Source: DASUCS01 sp041166385 (GTDB taxonomy: Bacteria > Actinomycetota > Acidimicrobiia > Acidimicrobiales > JACDCH01). Taken from it: a DNA stretch of 64,000 nt. Shown here in pieces: positions 42,789-55,326 of the stretch. The stretch lies in the NCBI GenBank assembly GCA_041166385.1, contig JBEEFW010000087.1, positions 1 through 64,000 of the forward strand. Reading direction: 5' to 3'. The translations under genes and the position numbers were made by a program. A model generated the notes under the pieces. The model saw only the letters and a list, made by a program, of their open reading frames with translations, was not told where the DNA came from and did not search any database. Within the stretch, counting starts at the first letter, position 1. Each line of letters starts with the position of its first letter.

Positions 42789-43571
42789 CTACGTATTCTG
42801 CGCCGTCATCCCACCGTCGACCACCAAGACGGCACCGTTGATGTACGAACTCGCCGGCAAGGCCAGCGACAGCGTGGCGTGCGCCACCTCTTCCGGATCG
42901 CCGTAGCGCTTCAGCGGCACCCGCCGCCGTGCGAACTTTGTCTTCGCTTCGTCGGGAATGAGCGATGTCATCCCCGTGTGGATCGGACCGGGGCACACGC
43001 AGTTGACGGTCACCCCTCGCGCGCCGAGCTCGACGGCGAGCCCGCGGGTCAATCCGATGACGCCGTGCTTCGACGCGGTGTACGGCGTGATGCCACCAGT
43101 GGCACCGACGCCTTCGGTCGATGCAATGTTCACGATCCGGCCCTCGCCGTTGCGCATCAGATGCGGAAGACAGGCGCGGATGAGGCGCGTGTACGCCCGC
43201 AGGTTCACGTCCAGCGTGATGTCCCACACCGCGCTGTAGTCGACGCTCTCGATCGGGATCCCCATCGAGACACCCGCGTTGTTGACGAGGATGTCGATCG
43301 GGCCGTGATGCTCAACGATGTTGTCGACCACGCCGCGGACGCGCTCGTCATCACGAACGTCGAGCGACCACGCCGCGGCCTTGCCCCCGGCCTCCAAGAT
43401 CTCTTCAGCCACCGCAGCCGCACCGTCGAGCGTGACATCGGTGACCGCGACGAACGCGCCTTCATCGGCGAACACGTGGGCGGTGGCCCGGCCCATCCCG
43501 CTGGCCGCCCCGGTGATCAACACGACACGACCCGCGACGGAACGGCTTCGAGTGGACAAGCGAGGGCTCAC
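42789..43571 (-). CDS. Short-chain dehydrogenase/reductase (3-oxoacyl-ACP reductase-like)
   Basis: 260 aa from GTG 43571. 'VVLITGAASGMGRAT' (TGxxxGxG), 'ILVNNAGVSMG', Ser in 'VNIASTEGVG', and 'YTASKHGVIGLTR' (Tyr/Lys) followed by 'VNCVCPGPIHTGM' are all classical. The Asp after strand 2 ('AVTDVTLDG') suggests NAD(H). C-terminal 'INGAVLVVDGGMTAQN' is FabG-type. Shares a symmetric promoter with the divergent DUF2516 gene. Confidence 0.93.
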   Translation of the reverse strand: MSPRLSTRSRSVAGRVVLITGAASGMGRATAHVFADEGAFVAVTDVTLDGAAAVAEEILEAGGKAAAWSLDVRDDERVRGVVDNIVEHHGPIDILVNNAGVSMGIPIESVDYSAVWDITLDVNLRAYTRLIRACLPHLMRNGEGRIVNIASTEGVGATGGITPYTASKHGVIGLTRGLAVELGARGVTVNCVCPGPIHTGMTSLIPDEAKTKFARRRVPLKRYGDPEEVAHATLSLALPASSYINGAVLVVDGGMTAQNT

Positions 43572-43579
43572 AGCGCCGG

Positions 43580-43589
43580 ACAGTACCGT
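43580..43589. promoter_or_regulatory. Symmetric bidirectional leaderless promoter, SDR/DUF2516
   Basis: The identical 10-mer ACAGTACCGT as at 33344, centred with 8 nt on each side to GTG 43571 (minus) and ATG 43598 (plus). Confidence 0.65.
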
Positions 43590-43597
43590 GCCCTGTG

Positions 43598-43873
43598 ATG
43601 TTCGCTCGGATTGGCCCCGGCGATTGGGCGATGGCCATCTTCACGGCCGCGTTCGCTTGCATCCCACTCGGCATCTCGTTCTGGGCACTGCTCGACGCCG
43701 CCGCCCGCCCTGAGTGGGCGTGGGCCCTCGCCGGCAAGCGGCGGGTCGTGTGGATGGCCGCGATCATGTTCGGCATCCTCACCGTGATCGGCGGACTGAT
43801 CATCTCGGCGTGGTACCTCACCGCCATCCGGCCGCGCATCGCGGACGCGGAGGACGGCGACATCAACGCTTGA
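43598..43873 (+). CDS. Small membrane protein, DUF2516-like
   Basis: 91 aa from ATG 43598, 8 nt after TACCGT. Two hydrophobic helices (about 10-31 and 50-73) separated by 'DAAARPEWAWALAGKRRVVW', a pattern I associate with the actinobacterial DUF2516 family. No known function. Its last 11 bp overlap the convergent glycosyltransferase. Confidence 0.7.
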   Translation: MFARIGPGDWAMAIFTAAFACIPLGISFWALLDAAARPEWAWALAGKRRVVWMAAIMFGILTVIGGLIISAWYLTAIRPRIADAEDGDINA

Positions 43874-44717
43874 TCAGCAGGTGTGCCGGTGGAGCACCGA
43901 ACCGGCCGCGCAGGAAGTCGACGAGCCCACGCACCCGGCCCTCGACGTTCCAGTACGGACCGCGACGCGCGGGCACCACCGCACCCGAGGCGAGGTGCCA
44001 CAGCGCGATACAGAAACGGATGAAGGCGTGGTACCGACCGGAGTGATCGCGCACGAGCAGCAGCGTGTTGCGCAGCTGGAGGTAGTCGATCGCGGCCGAC
44101 GCCGATCCGACGTACGGGTTCTTCACCATCGCGCCGCGCACGAGCCCGGACTCCCAACCGGCAGCCTTCGCTCGCAGCGCCAGGTCGGCTTCCTCGCAGT
44201 AGGCGAAGTAGCGCTCGTCGAAGATGCCCACCTCGTCGAGGCAGGCGCGCCGAGCGAACATCAGCGTGCCGTGGGGATGCCCGGCCGGCTCCCAGCCTTC
44301 GTTGACGGTCGCGGGTGCGAGGATCCCGCCGAAGTACGGATCGATGACCGGAGTGGCTCCGTCGCCGACGTCGGCACAAGCGAGCCCAGCACGTGGCCGC
44401 TGACCCAGCACGCTGAGCATGTGACGCAAGCAGGTCGGCTCGGGCAACGCGTCGTGTGGCGCGAGCACCACCCACTCCCCCGCCTCCGCATCGTCGAGGA
44501 ACTTGCGGTACCCGACGTTGGCCGCGGGGCCGAAGCCGAGATTGGCACCCATGCGCCGGGTCTCGACGTCGTCACCTTCGAACCGAGGAACGGTGGTCGA
44601 TCCGTTGTCCACGATCGTGATTTGGACGGGGACGTCTTGCGCGCGGAACGCGTCGATCGTGTCGATCAGACGCTCGGGTTGGTCGCGGTGCACGATGACG
44701 ACCGCAATGGGTTGCAC
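43863..44717 (-). CDS. Glycosyltransferase family 2 (rhamnosyltransferase-like)
   Basis: 284 aa. 'VVIVHRDQPERLIDTI' opens the GT-A fold, 'TIVDNGST' follows, 'NLGFGPAANVGYR' and 'APHDALPEP' (in place of DxD) are the donor-binding region, and 'FDERYFAYCEEADLALRAKAAGW' (split) carries the catalytic EExD. This layout is shared with rhamnosyl- and galactofuranosyltransferases of actinobacterial cell walls. It follows gltD by 9 bp. Confidence 0.9.
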   Translation of the reverse strand: MQPIAVVIVHRDQPERLIDTIDAFRAQDVPVQITIVDNGSTTVPRFEGDDVETRRMGANLGFGPAANVGYRKFLDDAEAGEWVVLAPHDALPEPTCLRHMLSVLGQRPRAGLACADVGDGATPVIDPYFGGILAPATVNEGWEPAGHPHGTLMFARRACLDEVGIFDERYFAYCEEADLALRAKAAGWESGLVRGAMVKNPYVGSASAAIDYLQLRNTLLLVRDHSGRYHAFIRFCIALWHLASGAVVPARRGPYWNVEGRVRGLVDFLRGRFGAPPAHLLIKR

Positions 44718-44726
44718 GAACCAGTG

Positions 44727-46175
44727 CTACATCAGCGGGCGGGCGTCGGGCGAAATCGGTGACGGCAATGCGGTCGTGCCCATCAGCCATTCGTCCACCG
44801 CGGCCGCACACGCACGTCCTTCGGCGATCGCCCACACGATGAGGCTTTGTCCGCGGCCCATGTCGCCGGCAACAAAGACACCGTCGCGGTTCGTGGCGAA
44901 CTGGCCGTCGCGGGCGACGTTGCCGCGCTCGTTGATCTCGACACCGAGCTTCTCGAGCAAGCCATGGCGCTGCGGGCCGACAAACCCCATCGCGAGCAAC
45001 ACGATCTCGCACTGCAGCTCGAAGTCGCTGCCTTCGACCTTCACGAACTTGCCGTCGACCATCTCGACTTCGTGGGCCCGTAGTGCCCGCACGTGGCCGT
45101 CGTCGTCGCCGAGGAAGCACTCGGTGTTGACGGAGAAGACGCGCTCGCAACCTTCTTCGTGAGCCGACGACGTGCGGAAGATGAACGGCCACGTCGGCCA
45201 CGGGTTCGCGTCCGGCCGCTCGTCCGGAGGCCGAGCGAGGATCTCGAACTGGTGGATCTCCGCCGCACCATGACGAATGGCCGTGCCGAGGCAGTCGGCG
45301 CCCGTGTCGCCGCCACCGATGATCACGACGTGCTTGCCGTGCGCGGTGATCGGCGTCTCCTCGAGATCGCCTTCCTGCACCCGGTTGGCCCACGGCAGGT
45401 ACTCCATCGCCTGGTAGATGCCCTCGAGCTCGCGACCAGGGATCGGCAGATCGCGCCACGCCGTCGCGCCACCGGCAAGGACGACCGCGTCGTATTGGTC
45501 GAGCTCCGTGACGGGGATGTTGCCGCCGATGTCCGCGTTCGTGCGGAACACCGTGCCTTCGGCTTCCATCTGCTCCACGCGCCGCTGGAGAAAGCGCTTC
45601 TCCATCTTGAACTCGGGGATGCCGTAGCGGAGCAAGCCGCCGATGCGATCGGCGCGCTCGTACACGACCACGTCGTGCCCGGCACGCGTGAGCTGCTGGG
45701 CGGCCGCGAGCCCACTCGGGCCGGAACCGACGACCGCGACCCGGTCCCCCGTCTTCACCGACGGCGGCACAGGTACGACCCACCCTTCATCCCACGCGCG
45801 GTCGACGATCGAGACCTCGACCTGCTTGATGGCGACGGGGTCCTGGTTGATGCCGAGCACGCACGCCGCTTCGCACGGCGCGGGACAAAGGCGACCGGTG
45901 AACTCAGGGAAGTTGTTCGTCGCGTGCAGGCGGTCGATCGCGTCGCGCCAGTGCTCGCGGTAGACGAGGTCGTTCCAGTCCGGGATGAGATTGCCGAGCG
46001 GACAGCCGTTGTTGCAGAACGGGATACCGCAGTCCATGCACCGCGACGCCTGCGCCCGCAGGTCGCCCTCCGGGAACGGCTCGTACACCTCCTGCCAGTC
46101 GAGGATGCGCACCGGTACCGGTCGACGCGTCGGCGTCTTGCGGCCGTACTTCAGGAACCCAGTGGGATCAGCCAT
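44727..46175 (-). CDS. gltD: Glutamate synthase (NADPH) small subunit
   Basis: 482 aa from ATG 46175 with AAGGGG 7 nt upstream. The N-terminal Fe-S domain has 'RCMDCGIPFCNNGCPLGNLIPDW' (split) and 'RLCPAPCEAACVLG'; the FAD site is 'VAVVGSGPSGLAAAQQL' and the NADPH site 'VVIIGGGDTGADCLG'. C-terminal 'GVFVAGDMGRGQSLIVWAIAEGR' (split) closes the FAD fold. It passes NADPH electrons to GltB. The palindrome copy 2 sits 15 bp upstream of the start. Confidence 0.96.
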   Translation of the reverse strand: MADPTGFLKYGRKTPTRRPVPVRILDWQEVYEPFPEGDLRAQASRCMDCGIPFCNNGCPLGNLIPDWNDLVYREHWRDAIDRLHATNNFPEFTGRLCPAPCEAACVLGINQDPVAIKQVEVSIVDRAWDEGWVVPVPPSVKTGDRVAVVGSGPSGLAAAQQLTRAGHDVVVYERADRIGGLLRYGIPEFKMEKRFLQRRVEQMEAEGTVFRTNADIGGNIPVTELDQYDAVVLAGGATAWRDLPIPGRELEGIYQAMEYLPWANRVQEGDLEETPITAHGKHVVIIGGGDTGADCLGTAIRHGAAEIHQFEILARPPDERPDANPWPTWPFIFRTSSAHEEGCERVFSVNTECFLGDDDGHVRALRAHEVEMVDGKFVKVEGSDFELQCEIVLLAMGFVGPQRHGLLEKLGVEINERGNVARDGQFATNRDGVFVAGDMGRGQSLIVWAIAEGRACAAAVDEWLMGTTALPSPISPDARPLM

Positions 46176-46190
46176 CGCCGCACCCCTTGC

Positions 46191-46238
46191 TTTTGACAGT
46201 ACGGGCAACACACTTGTGTGTTGCCCGTACTGTCAAAA
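46191..46238. repeat. 48-bp perfect palindrome, copy 2
   Basis: Arms of 23 nt starting TTTTGACAGTACGGG around a central TT. Compared with copy 1, one C in the left arm is G and the matching G in the right arm is C, so pairing is preserved. It lies between the gltB stop and the gltD start. Confidence 0.95.
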
Positions 46239-46249
46239 CGGACGTCGGG

Positions 46250-50785
<4,536 letters not shown>

Positions 50786-50866
50786 ACGCGTCATTCCGTT
50801 CGGGCGTCGGATCGATTCGGTCCAGGCGCTCTCGAGACAACATTGGCCCGACAGCTGTTCGGGAAG

Positions 50867-50872
50867 ATTGTA
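50867..50872 (-). promoter_or_regulatory. Candidate minus-10 (TACAAT) for gltB
   Basis: TACAAT on the minus strand is a strong minus-10 match and would give a leader of roughly 75 nt before gltB, unlike the leaderless genes around it. Confidence 0.4.
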
Positions 50873-50900
50873 GTCAGCGAGGCCCCCGAGAACGAACCGA

Positions 50901-50906
50901 TACCGT
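50901..50906 (+). promoter_or_regulatory. Minus-10 (TACCGT) for leaderless CapA-like gene
   Basis: TACCGT is exactly 7 nt before the GTG at 50914, deciding that start over longer upstream frames. Confidence 0.55.
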
Positions 50907-50913
50907 TTCGCCC

Positions 50914-51993
50914 GTGCGGTGGCGAAGCGTCGGCTGGATCTTCGCGGCGGCACTCCTCCTGGCCTGCTGCTCGTTGCGGTCGGACGACTCGCCCGTCGTC
51001 GCGTCGGCCCCGCCCACGACGGCAACCACATCGACCTCGGCGTCCACCACCTCGACGACGTCAGCCCCGCAACCGGTGACGATCGCCTTCGCCGGAGACA
51101 TCAACTTCGAGGGGGCCATGGGCACCCGGCTCGCCCGAGATCCGCAGTCGGCCATCGGGCCGTTCACCGACGTGCTGTCCTCCGCCGACATCGCGGTCGG
51201 CAACCTGGAGACCGCGCTCGGAACCGGCGGCAGCCCCGAGAACAAGGACTTCACCTTCCAGGCGCCGCCGTCGGCGGTCGACGCGCTGCGGGCCGGCGGC
51301 TTCGACGTCGTGAGCATGGCCAACAACCACGGCCGCGACTTCGGTCCTGACGGCCTCGAGGAGTCACTCGCGATCAAGGAAGCGCAGCCCGACCGGCTCA
51401 TCATCGGCATCGGTCGCAACGATGCTGAGGCCTACGCGCCGTTCACCACGACCATCCGCGGCCAGCGCATCGCCGTGATCGCCGCGACGCAGGTGCTCGA
51501 CGGCGAACTCATCGACTCCTGGACCGCCACGCCGACCCACCCCGGGCTCGCGTCTGCCAAGCGTGTCGACGCGCTCGTCGCGGCCGTGCAACAGGCGCGG
51601 GCCAATGCCGACACCCTCGTCGTGTACCTGCATTGGGGCATCGAGCGAAACGACTGTCCGAGCGATGTGCAGAAGACCCTGGCGCAGCAGCTCGTCGACG
51701 CCGGCGCAGACATCATCATCGGCGGCCATGCGCACCGTGTGCAGGGAGCCGGGATGCTCGGCAACGCATTCGTGGGCTACGGCCTCGGCAACTTCGATTT
51801 CACCGCGGTCGGTGCCGGCGCCGAGAAGACGGGCGTCATCCAGGTCACGGTGACCGGACGGCACATCGACAAGTACGAGTTCATCCCGGGCACCATCAGA
51901 GGCGCCGTCGCGACGCCGCTCGCCGACAACGACGCGCAGGTGGCGCTCGACTACTGGAACGGGTTGCGGGCGTGCACGGGCCTCACGGAGTGA
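50914..51993 (+). CDS. CapA family lipoprotein (poly-gamma-glutamate synthesis-type metallophosphatase fold)
   Basis: 359 aa from GTG. The N-terminus is a lipoprotein signal with lipobox LLAC (near residues 15-18) and a Thr/Ser-rich linker. The calcineurin-like CapA domain shows 'AFAGDINFEGAMG', 'NLETAL', 'SMANNHGRDFG', 'VYLHWG' and 'IIIGGHAHRVQG', each carrying metal ligands. Predicted to sit on the outer face of the membrane. There is no capBC nearby, so poly-gamma-glutamate synthesis is not implied. Confidence 0.9.
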   Translation: MRWRSVGWIFAAALLLACCSLRSDDSPVVASAPPTTATTSTSASTTSTTSAPQPVTIAFAGDINFEGAMGTRLARDPQSAIGPFTDVLSSADIAVGNLETALGTGGSPENKDFTFQAPPSAVDALRAGGFDVVSMANNHGRDFGPDGLEESLAIKEAQPDRLIIGIGRNDAEAYAPFTTTIRGQRIAVIAATQVLDGELIDSWTATPTHPGLASAKRVDALVAAVQQARANADTLVVYLHWGIERNDCPSDVQKTLAQQLVDAGADIIIGGHAHRVQGAGMLGNAFVGYGLGNFDFTAVGAGAEKTGVIQVTVTGRHIDKYEFIPGTIRGAVATPLADNDAQVALDYWNGLRACTGLTE

Positions 51994-52014
51994 GCCGCGA
52001 GCACCGGTCCGCGA

Positions 52015-52143
52015 CTACTTGTTGTCCCAGTCCTTGTGAGCCTGCTTCTTCGAGGCTTCCTTCTCGTGCTTGGCGGCCCGCTTTTCTTTGAGCGACCGGC
52101 CCGGTTTCTTGGCGTTGCCGGATGGCTTCGACTTTTCACCCAT
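52015..52143 (-). CDS. 42-aa highly basic small protein
   Basis: 42 aa, about half Lys/Arg/His/Glu, with the pattern 'GNAKKPGRSLKEKRAAKHEK' and C-terminal 'HKDWDNK'. Similar short, charged proteins are common in actinobacteria. Reality is supported by a TACGCT minus-10 exactly 6 nt before the ATG, in a symmetric arrangement with the divergent oxygenase. Function unknown; the charge suggests nucleic-acid or ribosome binding. Confidence 0.7.
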   Translation of the reverse strand: MGEKSKPSGNAKKPGRSLKEKRAAKHEKEASKKQAHKDWDNK

Positions 52144-52149
52144 GCCGCC

Positions 52150-52159
52150 AGCGTAGGGT
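52150..52159. promoter_or_regulatory. Symmetric bidirectional leaderless promoter, 42-aa protein/2OG oxygenase
   Basis: AGCGTAGGGT supplies TAGGGT (plus) and TACGCT (minus) around a shared TA, with 6 nt on each side to ATG 52166 and ATG 52143. Confidence 0.65.
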
Positions 52160-52165
52160 GCGCGC

Positions 52166-53119
52166 ATGGCTGAGGACCGGCACCTTCCGGTCGTCGACGT
52201 TTCCGGCGGGGTCGCCGCGGTCGCCGCCGAGATCGACGCCGCGTGCCAGGACATGGGGTTCTTCTTCGTCGCCGGGCACGACGTGTCGATCGAGCTCCAG
52301 GACCGACTCGACGCGCTGGCCCGCGAGTTCTTTGCGATGGACGACGCCCGGAAAGCCACCATCGACATGAAGCTCGGCGGTCGAGCATGGCGCGGGTGGT
52401 TTCCCGTCGGTGGAGAGCTCACGTCTGGGCAGCCCGACATGAAGGAGGGGCTCTACTTCGGACAGGAGCTCCCGCCGAGCGACCGCCCTTTGCACGGACC
52501 GAACCTCTTCCCCGCAGAACCGGCTGCGCTGCGCGCGGCGGTGCTCGACTACATGCACGCGGTGACGCGGCTGGGCCACACGCTCCTGCGGGGGATCTCG
52601 CTCGGGCTCGGCCTCGACGAGGACTGGTTCGATCGCAACCTCACGGCCGACCCGCTCGTGCTGTTTCGCATCTTCCGCTACCCCGCGCTCGCCAACGAGG
52701 ACGAACGCTGGAGCGTCGGCGAGCACACGGACTACGGGCTCATCACGATCCTGTACCAGGATGACGCCGGCGGCCTGAGCGTGCGGAGCCCGCAGGGCTG
52801 GATCGACGTCCCGGCGATCCCGAACACCTTCGTCGTCAACCTCGGCGACATGCTGGAGCGGATGACCCGCGGACGGTACAAGTCGACTCCTCACCGAGTG
52901 CACAACACCACCCGCGACCGGTTGTCGATGCCACTGTTCCTCGATCCGTCGTTCGACGCCGAGGTGTTGCCGGTGCCGGTCGACGACGGCGCCGATCGCG
53001 GAACCGGCGCCGACCGTTGGGATGGCGCCAGCGTCCACGAATGGTCCGGCACCTACGGCGACTACCTCCTCACGAAAGTGGGCCGGGTGTTTCCCGGACT
53101 GCGCGACGAGGTGCTCTAG
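52166..53119 (+). CDS. Isopenicillin-N-synthase-like Fe(II)/2OG dioxygenase
   Basis: 317 aa. N-terminal 'LPVVDVSGG' and 'DMGFFFVAGHDV' are the DIOX_N half; the iron ligands are His-x-Asp in 'GEHTDYGLITILYQD' and the distal His in 'YKSTPHRVHN', and the 2OG-binding RxS is 'RLSMPLFLDP'. It is a soluble oxygenase of unknown substrate. The stop overlaps that of the convergent transglycosylase (CTAG, 53116-53119). Confidence 0.92.
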   Translation: MAEDRHLPVVDVSGGVAAVAAEIDAACQDMGFFFVAGHDVSIELQDRLDALAREFFAMDDARKATIDMKLGGRAWRGWFPVGGELTSGQPDMKEGLYFGQELPPSDRPLHGPNLFPAEPAALRAAVLDYMHAVTRLGHTLLRGISLGLGLDEDWFDRNLTADPLVLFRIFRYPALANEDERWSVGEHTDYGLITILYQDDAGGLSVRSPQGWIDVPAIPNTFVVNLGDMLERMTRGRYKSTPHRVHNTTRDRLSMPLFLDPSFDAEVLPVPVDDGADRGTGADRWDGASVHEWSGTYGDYLLTKVGRVFPGLRDEVL

Positions 53120-53631
53120 CGGTCGAACGCGCGATGCAACTCGGCCGCTCGCGTGAGGACCGCTCGGACGTAGGACCAGGAGTGGTTGTAGTTCCAGATC
53201 GCCGACTCGTGCGTCGCGTCCTCGGTCACGCCGTTCGCACACAGCAACTTCGTCGCGCCGGCTAATGCGTCGCTGAGATTCAGTGCGTCAGCCACACCGT
53301 TGTGATCGGCGTCGATGCCGTAGGCGGCCCATGTGTCGGGCAAGAACTGCATCGGTCCGATCGCACCCGCGGTCGACGTCGAGCCCTGCGACCCGCGGCT
53401 CGTCTCAACGTCGTGTATGGCGACGAGGATCAGCGGGTCGAGGCCCGGACACGCCGACGCGGCGCGCACGTACTTCTCGTAGTCCAGCGGAACGGCGGGT
53501 GTCGCCACCACCTTGTGGAGCGGGGCAGGCACTGCGCTGGCTGACACCACGTCGGAGATCGCCACCGCCAGACCCAGCACCAGAACGGATGCCGTCAGCC
53601 CGGCGAGGAGCCGGCGGGGAGAGACTGCCAC
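53116..53631 (-). CDS. Secreted lytic transglycosylase-like protein
   Basis: 171 aa from GTG. A signal peptide (1-32) precedes a compact SLT/MltB-like domain: the catalytic Glu is in 'AIHDVETSRG', followed by 'AGAIGPMQFLPDTWAAYG' and 'DADHNGVADALNLSDAL', the typical sequence of actinobacterial lytic murein transglycosylases. It cleaves the glycan strands of peptidoglycan outside the membrane. Confidence 0.9.
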   Translation of the reverse strand: MAVSPRRLLAGLTASVLVLGLAVAISDVVSASAVPAPLHKVVATPAVPLDYEKYVRAASACPGLDPLILVAIHDVETSRGSQGSTSTAGAIGPMQFLPDTWAAYGIDADHNGVADALNLSDALAGATKLLCANGVTEDATHESAIWNYNHSWSYVRAVLTRAAELHRAFDR

Positions 53632-53666
53632 CCCGGACCGCTACCCCACGGTCGATGGCCGCAACC

Positions 53667-54176
53667 TCACCCGATTCGATCCGCGAGGTACGTGGAGAAA
53701 TAGCCGCGGTACCGCTCCTGCAGCTGAGGCAACTGCCAGTCCTGCCCGTGGATGACCTTGCGGCACTCCGGCGCACCGCAGTGGCACTCCATCGCGTCGT
53801 TGGACGAGTCGAACATCGCGTAGTCGGTCGTGAGCTCCTCACCAGTTTCGACTTCACGCATGGCGACGAGCACCACGTTGCCCGCGAAGCCGACGTTCGG
53901 CGCACACGAGTGATTGATGAACAACATCACGGGTTCGTACTCGTCGTCGGAGAGCGCGACGAGGTGCAGGCCCTCGGCGATCTGGATCTCGGAGTTCTGG
54001 AGCTGCTCGCTGAGTGTGCGCATCGTGGCCGTGTCGACGATGTGTCCACCTTTGACGGCGACGATGTCCCCTTTCGCAATCGCCGTCACCGCAAACAGGC
54101 CGCGCCCGGCGATGCCGCTCGGTTCGCCCTTGCGGGCCTTCGGACAGATGTACGACGCCACCGATTCGCTCGCCAT
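53667..54176 (-). CDS. SET-domain protein (putative lysine methyltransferase)
   Basis: 169 aa from ATG 54176; an in-frame ATG four codons earlier exists. SET-domain motifs are 'AGRGLFAVTAIAKGD', the SAM/substrate 'FINHSCAPNVGF' (NHSCxPN) and 'GEELTTDY' with the catalytic Tyr, followed by a post-SET-like Cys cluster 'CHCGAPECRKVIHG'. Bacterial SET proteins methylate lysines of bacterial or host proteins; the target here is unknown. Divergent from the HAD gene. Confidence 0.88.
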   Translation of the reverse strand: MASESVASYICPKARKGEPSGIAGRGLFAVTAIAKGDIVAVKGGHIVDTATMRTLSEQLQNSEIQIAEGLHLVALSDDEYEPVMLFINHSCAPNVGFAGNVVLVAMREVETGEELTTDYAMFDSSNDAMECHCGAPECRKVIHGQDWQLPQLQERYRGYFSTYLADRIG

Positions 54177-54216
54177 GCATTCGATCATGCCCGCTGACGC
54201 GGAGATACTGGGGCCG

Positions 54217-54831
54217 ATGCCGACCGAGATCGACGCTGTTGTCTTCGATCTCGGTGGCGTGTTGATCGACTGGAACCCGCGGCACCTGTACCGGCAGCTG
54301 TTCGAGGACGAAGCGGCGATGGAGGACTTCCTCGCCACCATCTGCACGTTGGAGTGGCACGTCGCCCACGACCTCGGCGAGAGCACAGCGGACTCGTGCG
54401 CCGCGCTCGCCCTTCAGCACCCGGAGCACGCCGCAATGATCCAGGCGTGGGCCGAGCGATCAGAGGACATGATCGGTGGCGCCATCGACGGCACGGTCGA
54501 GATCCTCGCCGACCTCGTGAAGGCCGGCGTGCGGTGCTACGTGCTCAGCAACATGGAGCCCGAGACGTTCCCGCTACGCCGCAAGCGATTCGAGTTCATC
54601 GACTGGTTCGACGGCCACGTGATCTCGGGGCTCGAGGGCGTGGTCAAACCCGACCCGACGATCTTCCGCCGGCTACTGGGGCGCTTCGACCTGCAACCGG
54701 CACGCACCGTATTCATCGACGACAGCGCGGTGAACATCGCGGCCGCCACCCAGTTGGGCATCCACGCGATCCACTTCGAGTCGTCCGCTCAGCTGCGGGC
54801 GCAGCTCCAGGAGCTCGACCTGCTCGAGTAA
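54217..54831 (+). CDS. HAD-superfamily hydrolase (subfamily IA)
   Basis: 204 aa from ATG 54217 (GGGG 3 to 6 nt upstream; ATG 54187 would overlap the divergent SET gene). Motif I 'VVFDLGGVLIDW', where the second Asp is replaced by Gly as in several HAD-IA members, motif II 'VLSNM', motif III Lys in 'VVKPDPTIF' and motif IV 'FIDDSAVNI'. Predicted small-molecule phosphatase. Confidence 0.88.
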   Translation: MPTEIDAVVFDLGGVLIDWNPRHLYRQLFEDEAAMEDFLATICTLEWHVAHDLGESTADSCAALALQHPEHAAMIQAWAERSEDMIGGAIDGTVEILADLVKAGVRCYVLSNMEPETFPLRRKRFEFIDWFDGHVISGLEGVVKPDPTIFRRLLGRFDLQPARTVFIDDSAVNIAAATQLGIHAIHFESSAQLRAQLQELDLLE

Positions 54832-54834
54832 CGG

Positions 54835-55308
54835 CTACGACTTCTGGTAGCGCTTCGCCGGTGTGCCCGGTGGGTTCGATGCACCCGGCACCGCGTCGGG
54901 ATTGGCCACGCATACTTCGCACTCGAGGCCGTCGGGGTCGCGGAAGAACACGCTGAGGATCGACCCGAAGTCGGTGACGAAGTCGTCTGCGGCACCGCGA
55001 GCCATCAGGCGCTCACGGATCTCCTCGAACGACGCGATGGATTCCGCCTGCAGCGCCAAGTGGTCGATGCGGCCTCGTCCGAACATCGGCGTCTGGTGGT
55101 CGGCCTCGGTGTTCCCGGTGACCTGGAACACGTTGAGCTCCGCACTCGGCCCGACGTGGATCACGCTCATCCGCACGGGCCTCTCCCCGGCACCGGGCTC
55201 AGGCCCGTCTCGAAGCACCTGGGCATCGAACACGTCCTCGTAGAACGCGTGCAGCCGCTCGGTGTCGTTGGTGAGGATGGCAACGTGGTTGAACCCGGTG
55301 GTCAACAT
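54835..55308 (-). CDS. VOC/glyoxalase family metalloprotein
   Basis: 157 aa from ATG 55308. Two beta-alpha-beta-beta-beta modules: 'FNHVAILTNDTERLHAFYEDVF' (split) opens the first, with a metal His, and 'IDHLALQAESIASFEEI' plus 'VFFRDPDGLECEVCV' the second with His and Glu. Specific reaction not assignable. It follows the esterase by 18 bp and may form an operon with it. Confidence 0.88.
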   Translation of the reverse strand: MLTTGFNHVAILTNDTERLHAFYEDVFDAQVLRDGPEPGAGERPVRMSVIHVGPSAELNVFQVTGNTEADHQTPMFGRGRIDHLALQAESIASFEEIRERLMARGAADDFVTDFGSILSVFFRDPDGLECEVCVANPDAVPGASNPPGTPAKRYQKS

Positions 55309-55326
55309 GGCCACAGCCTTGCACGA

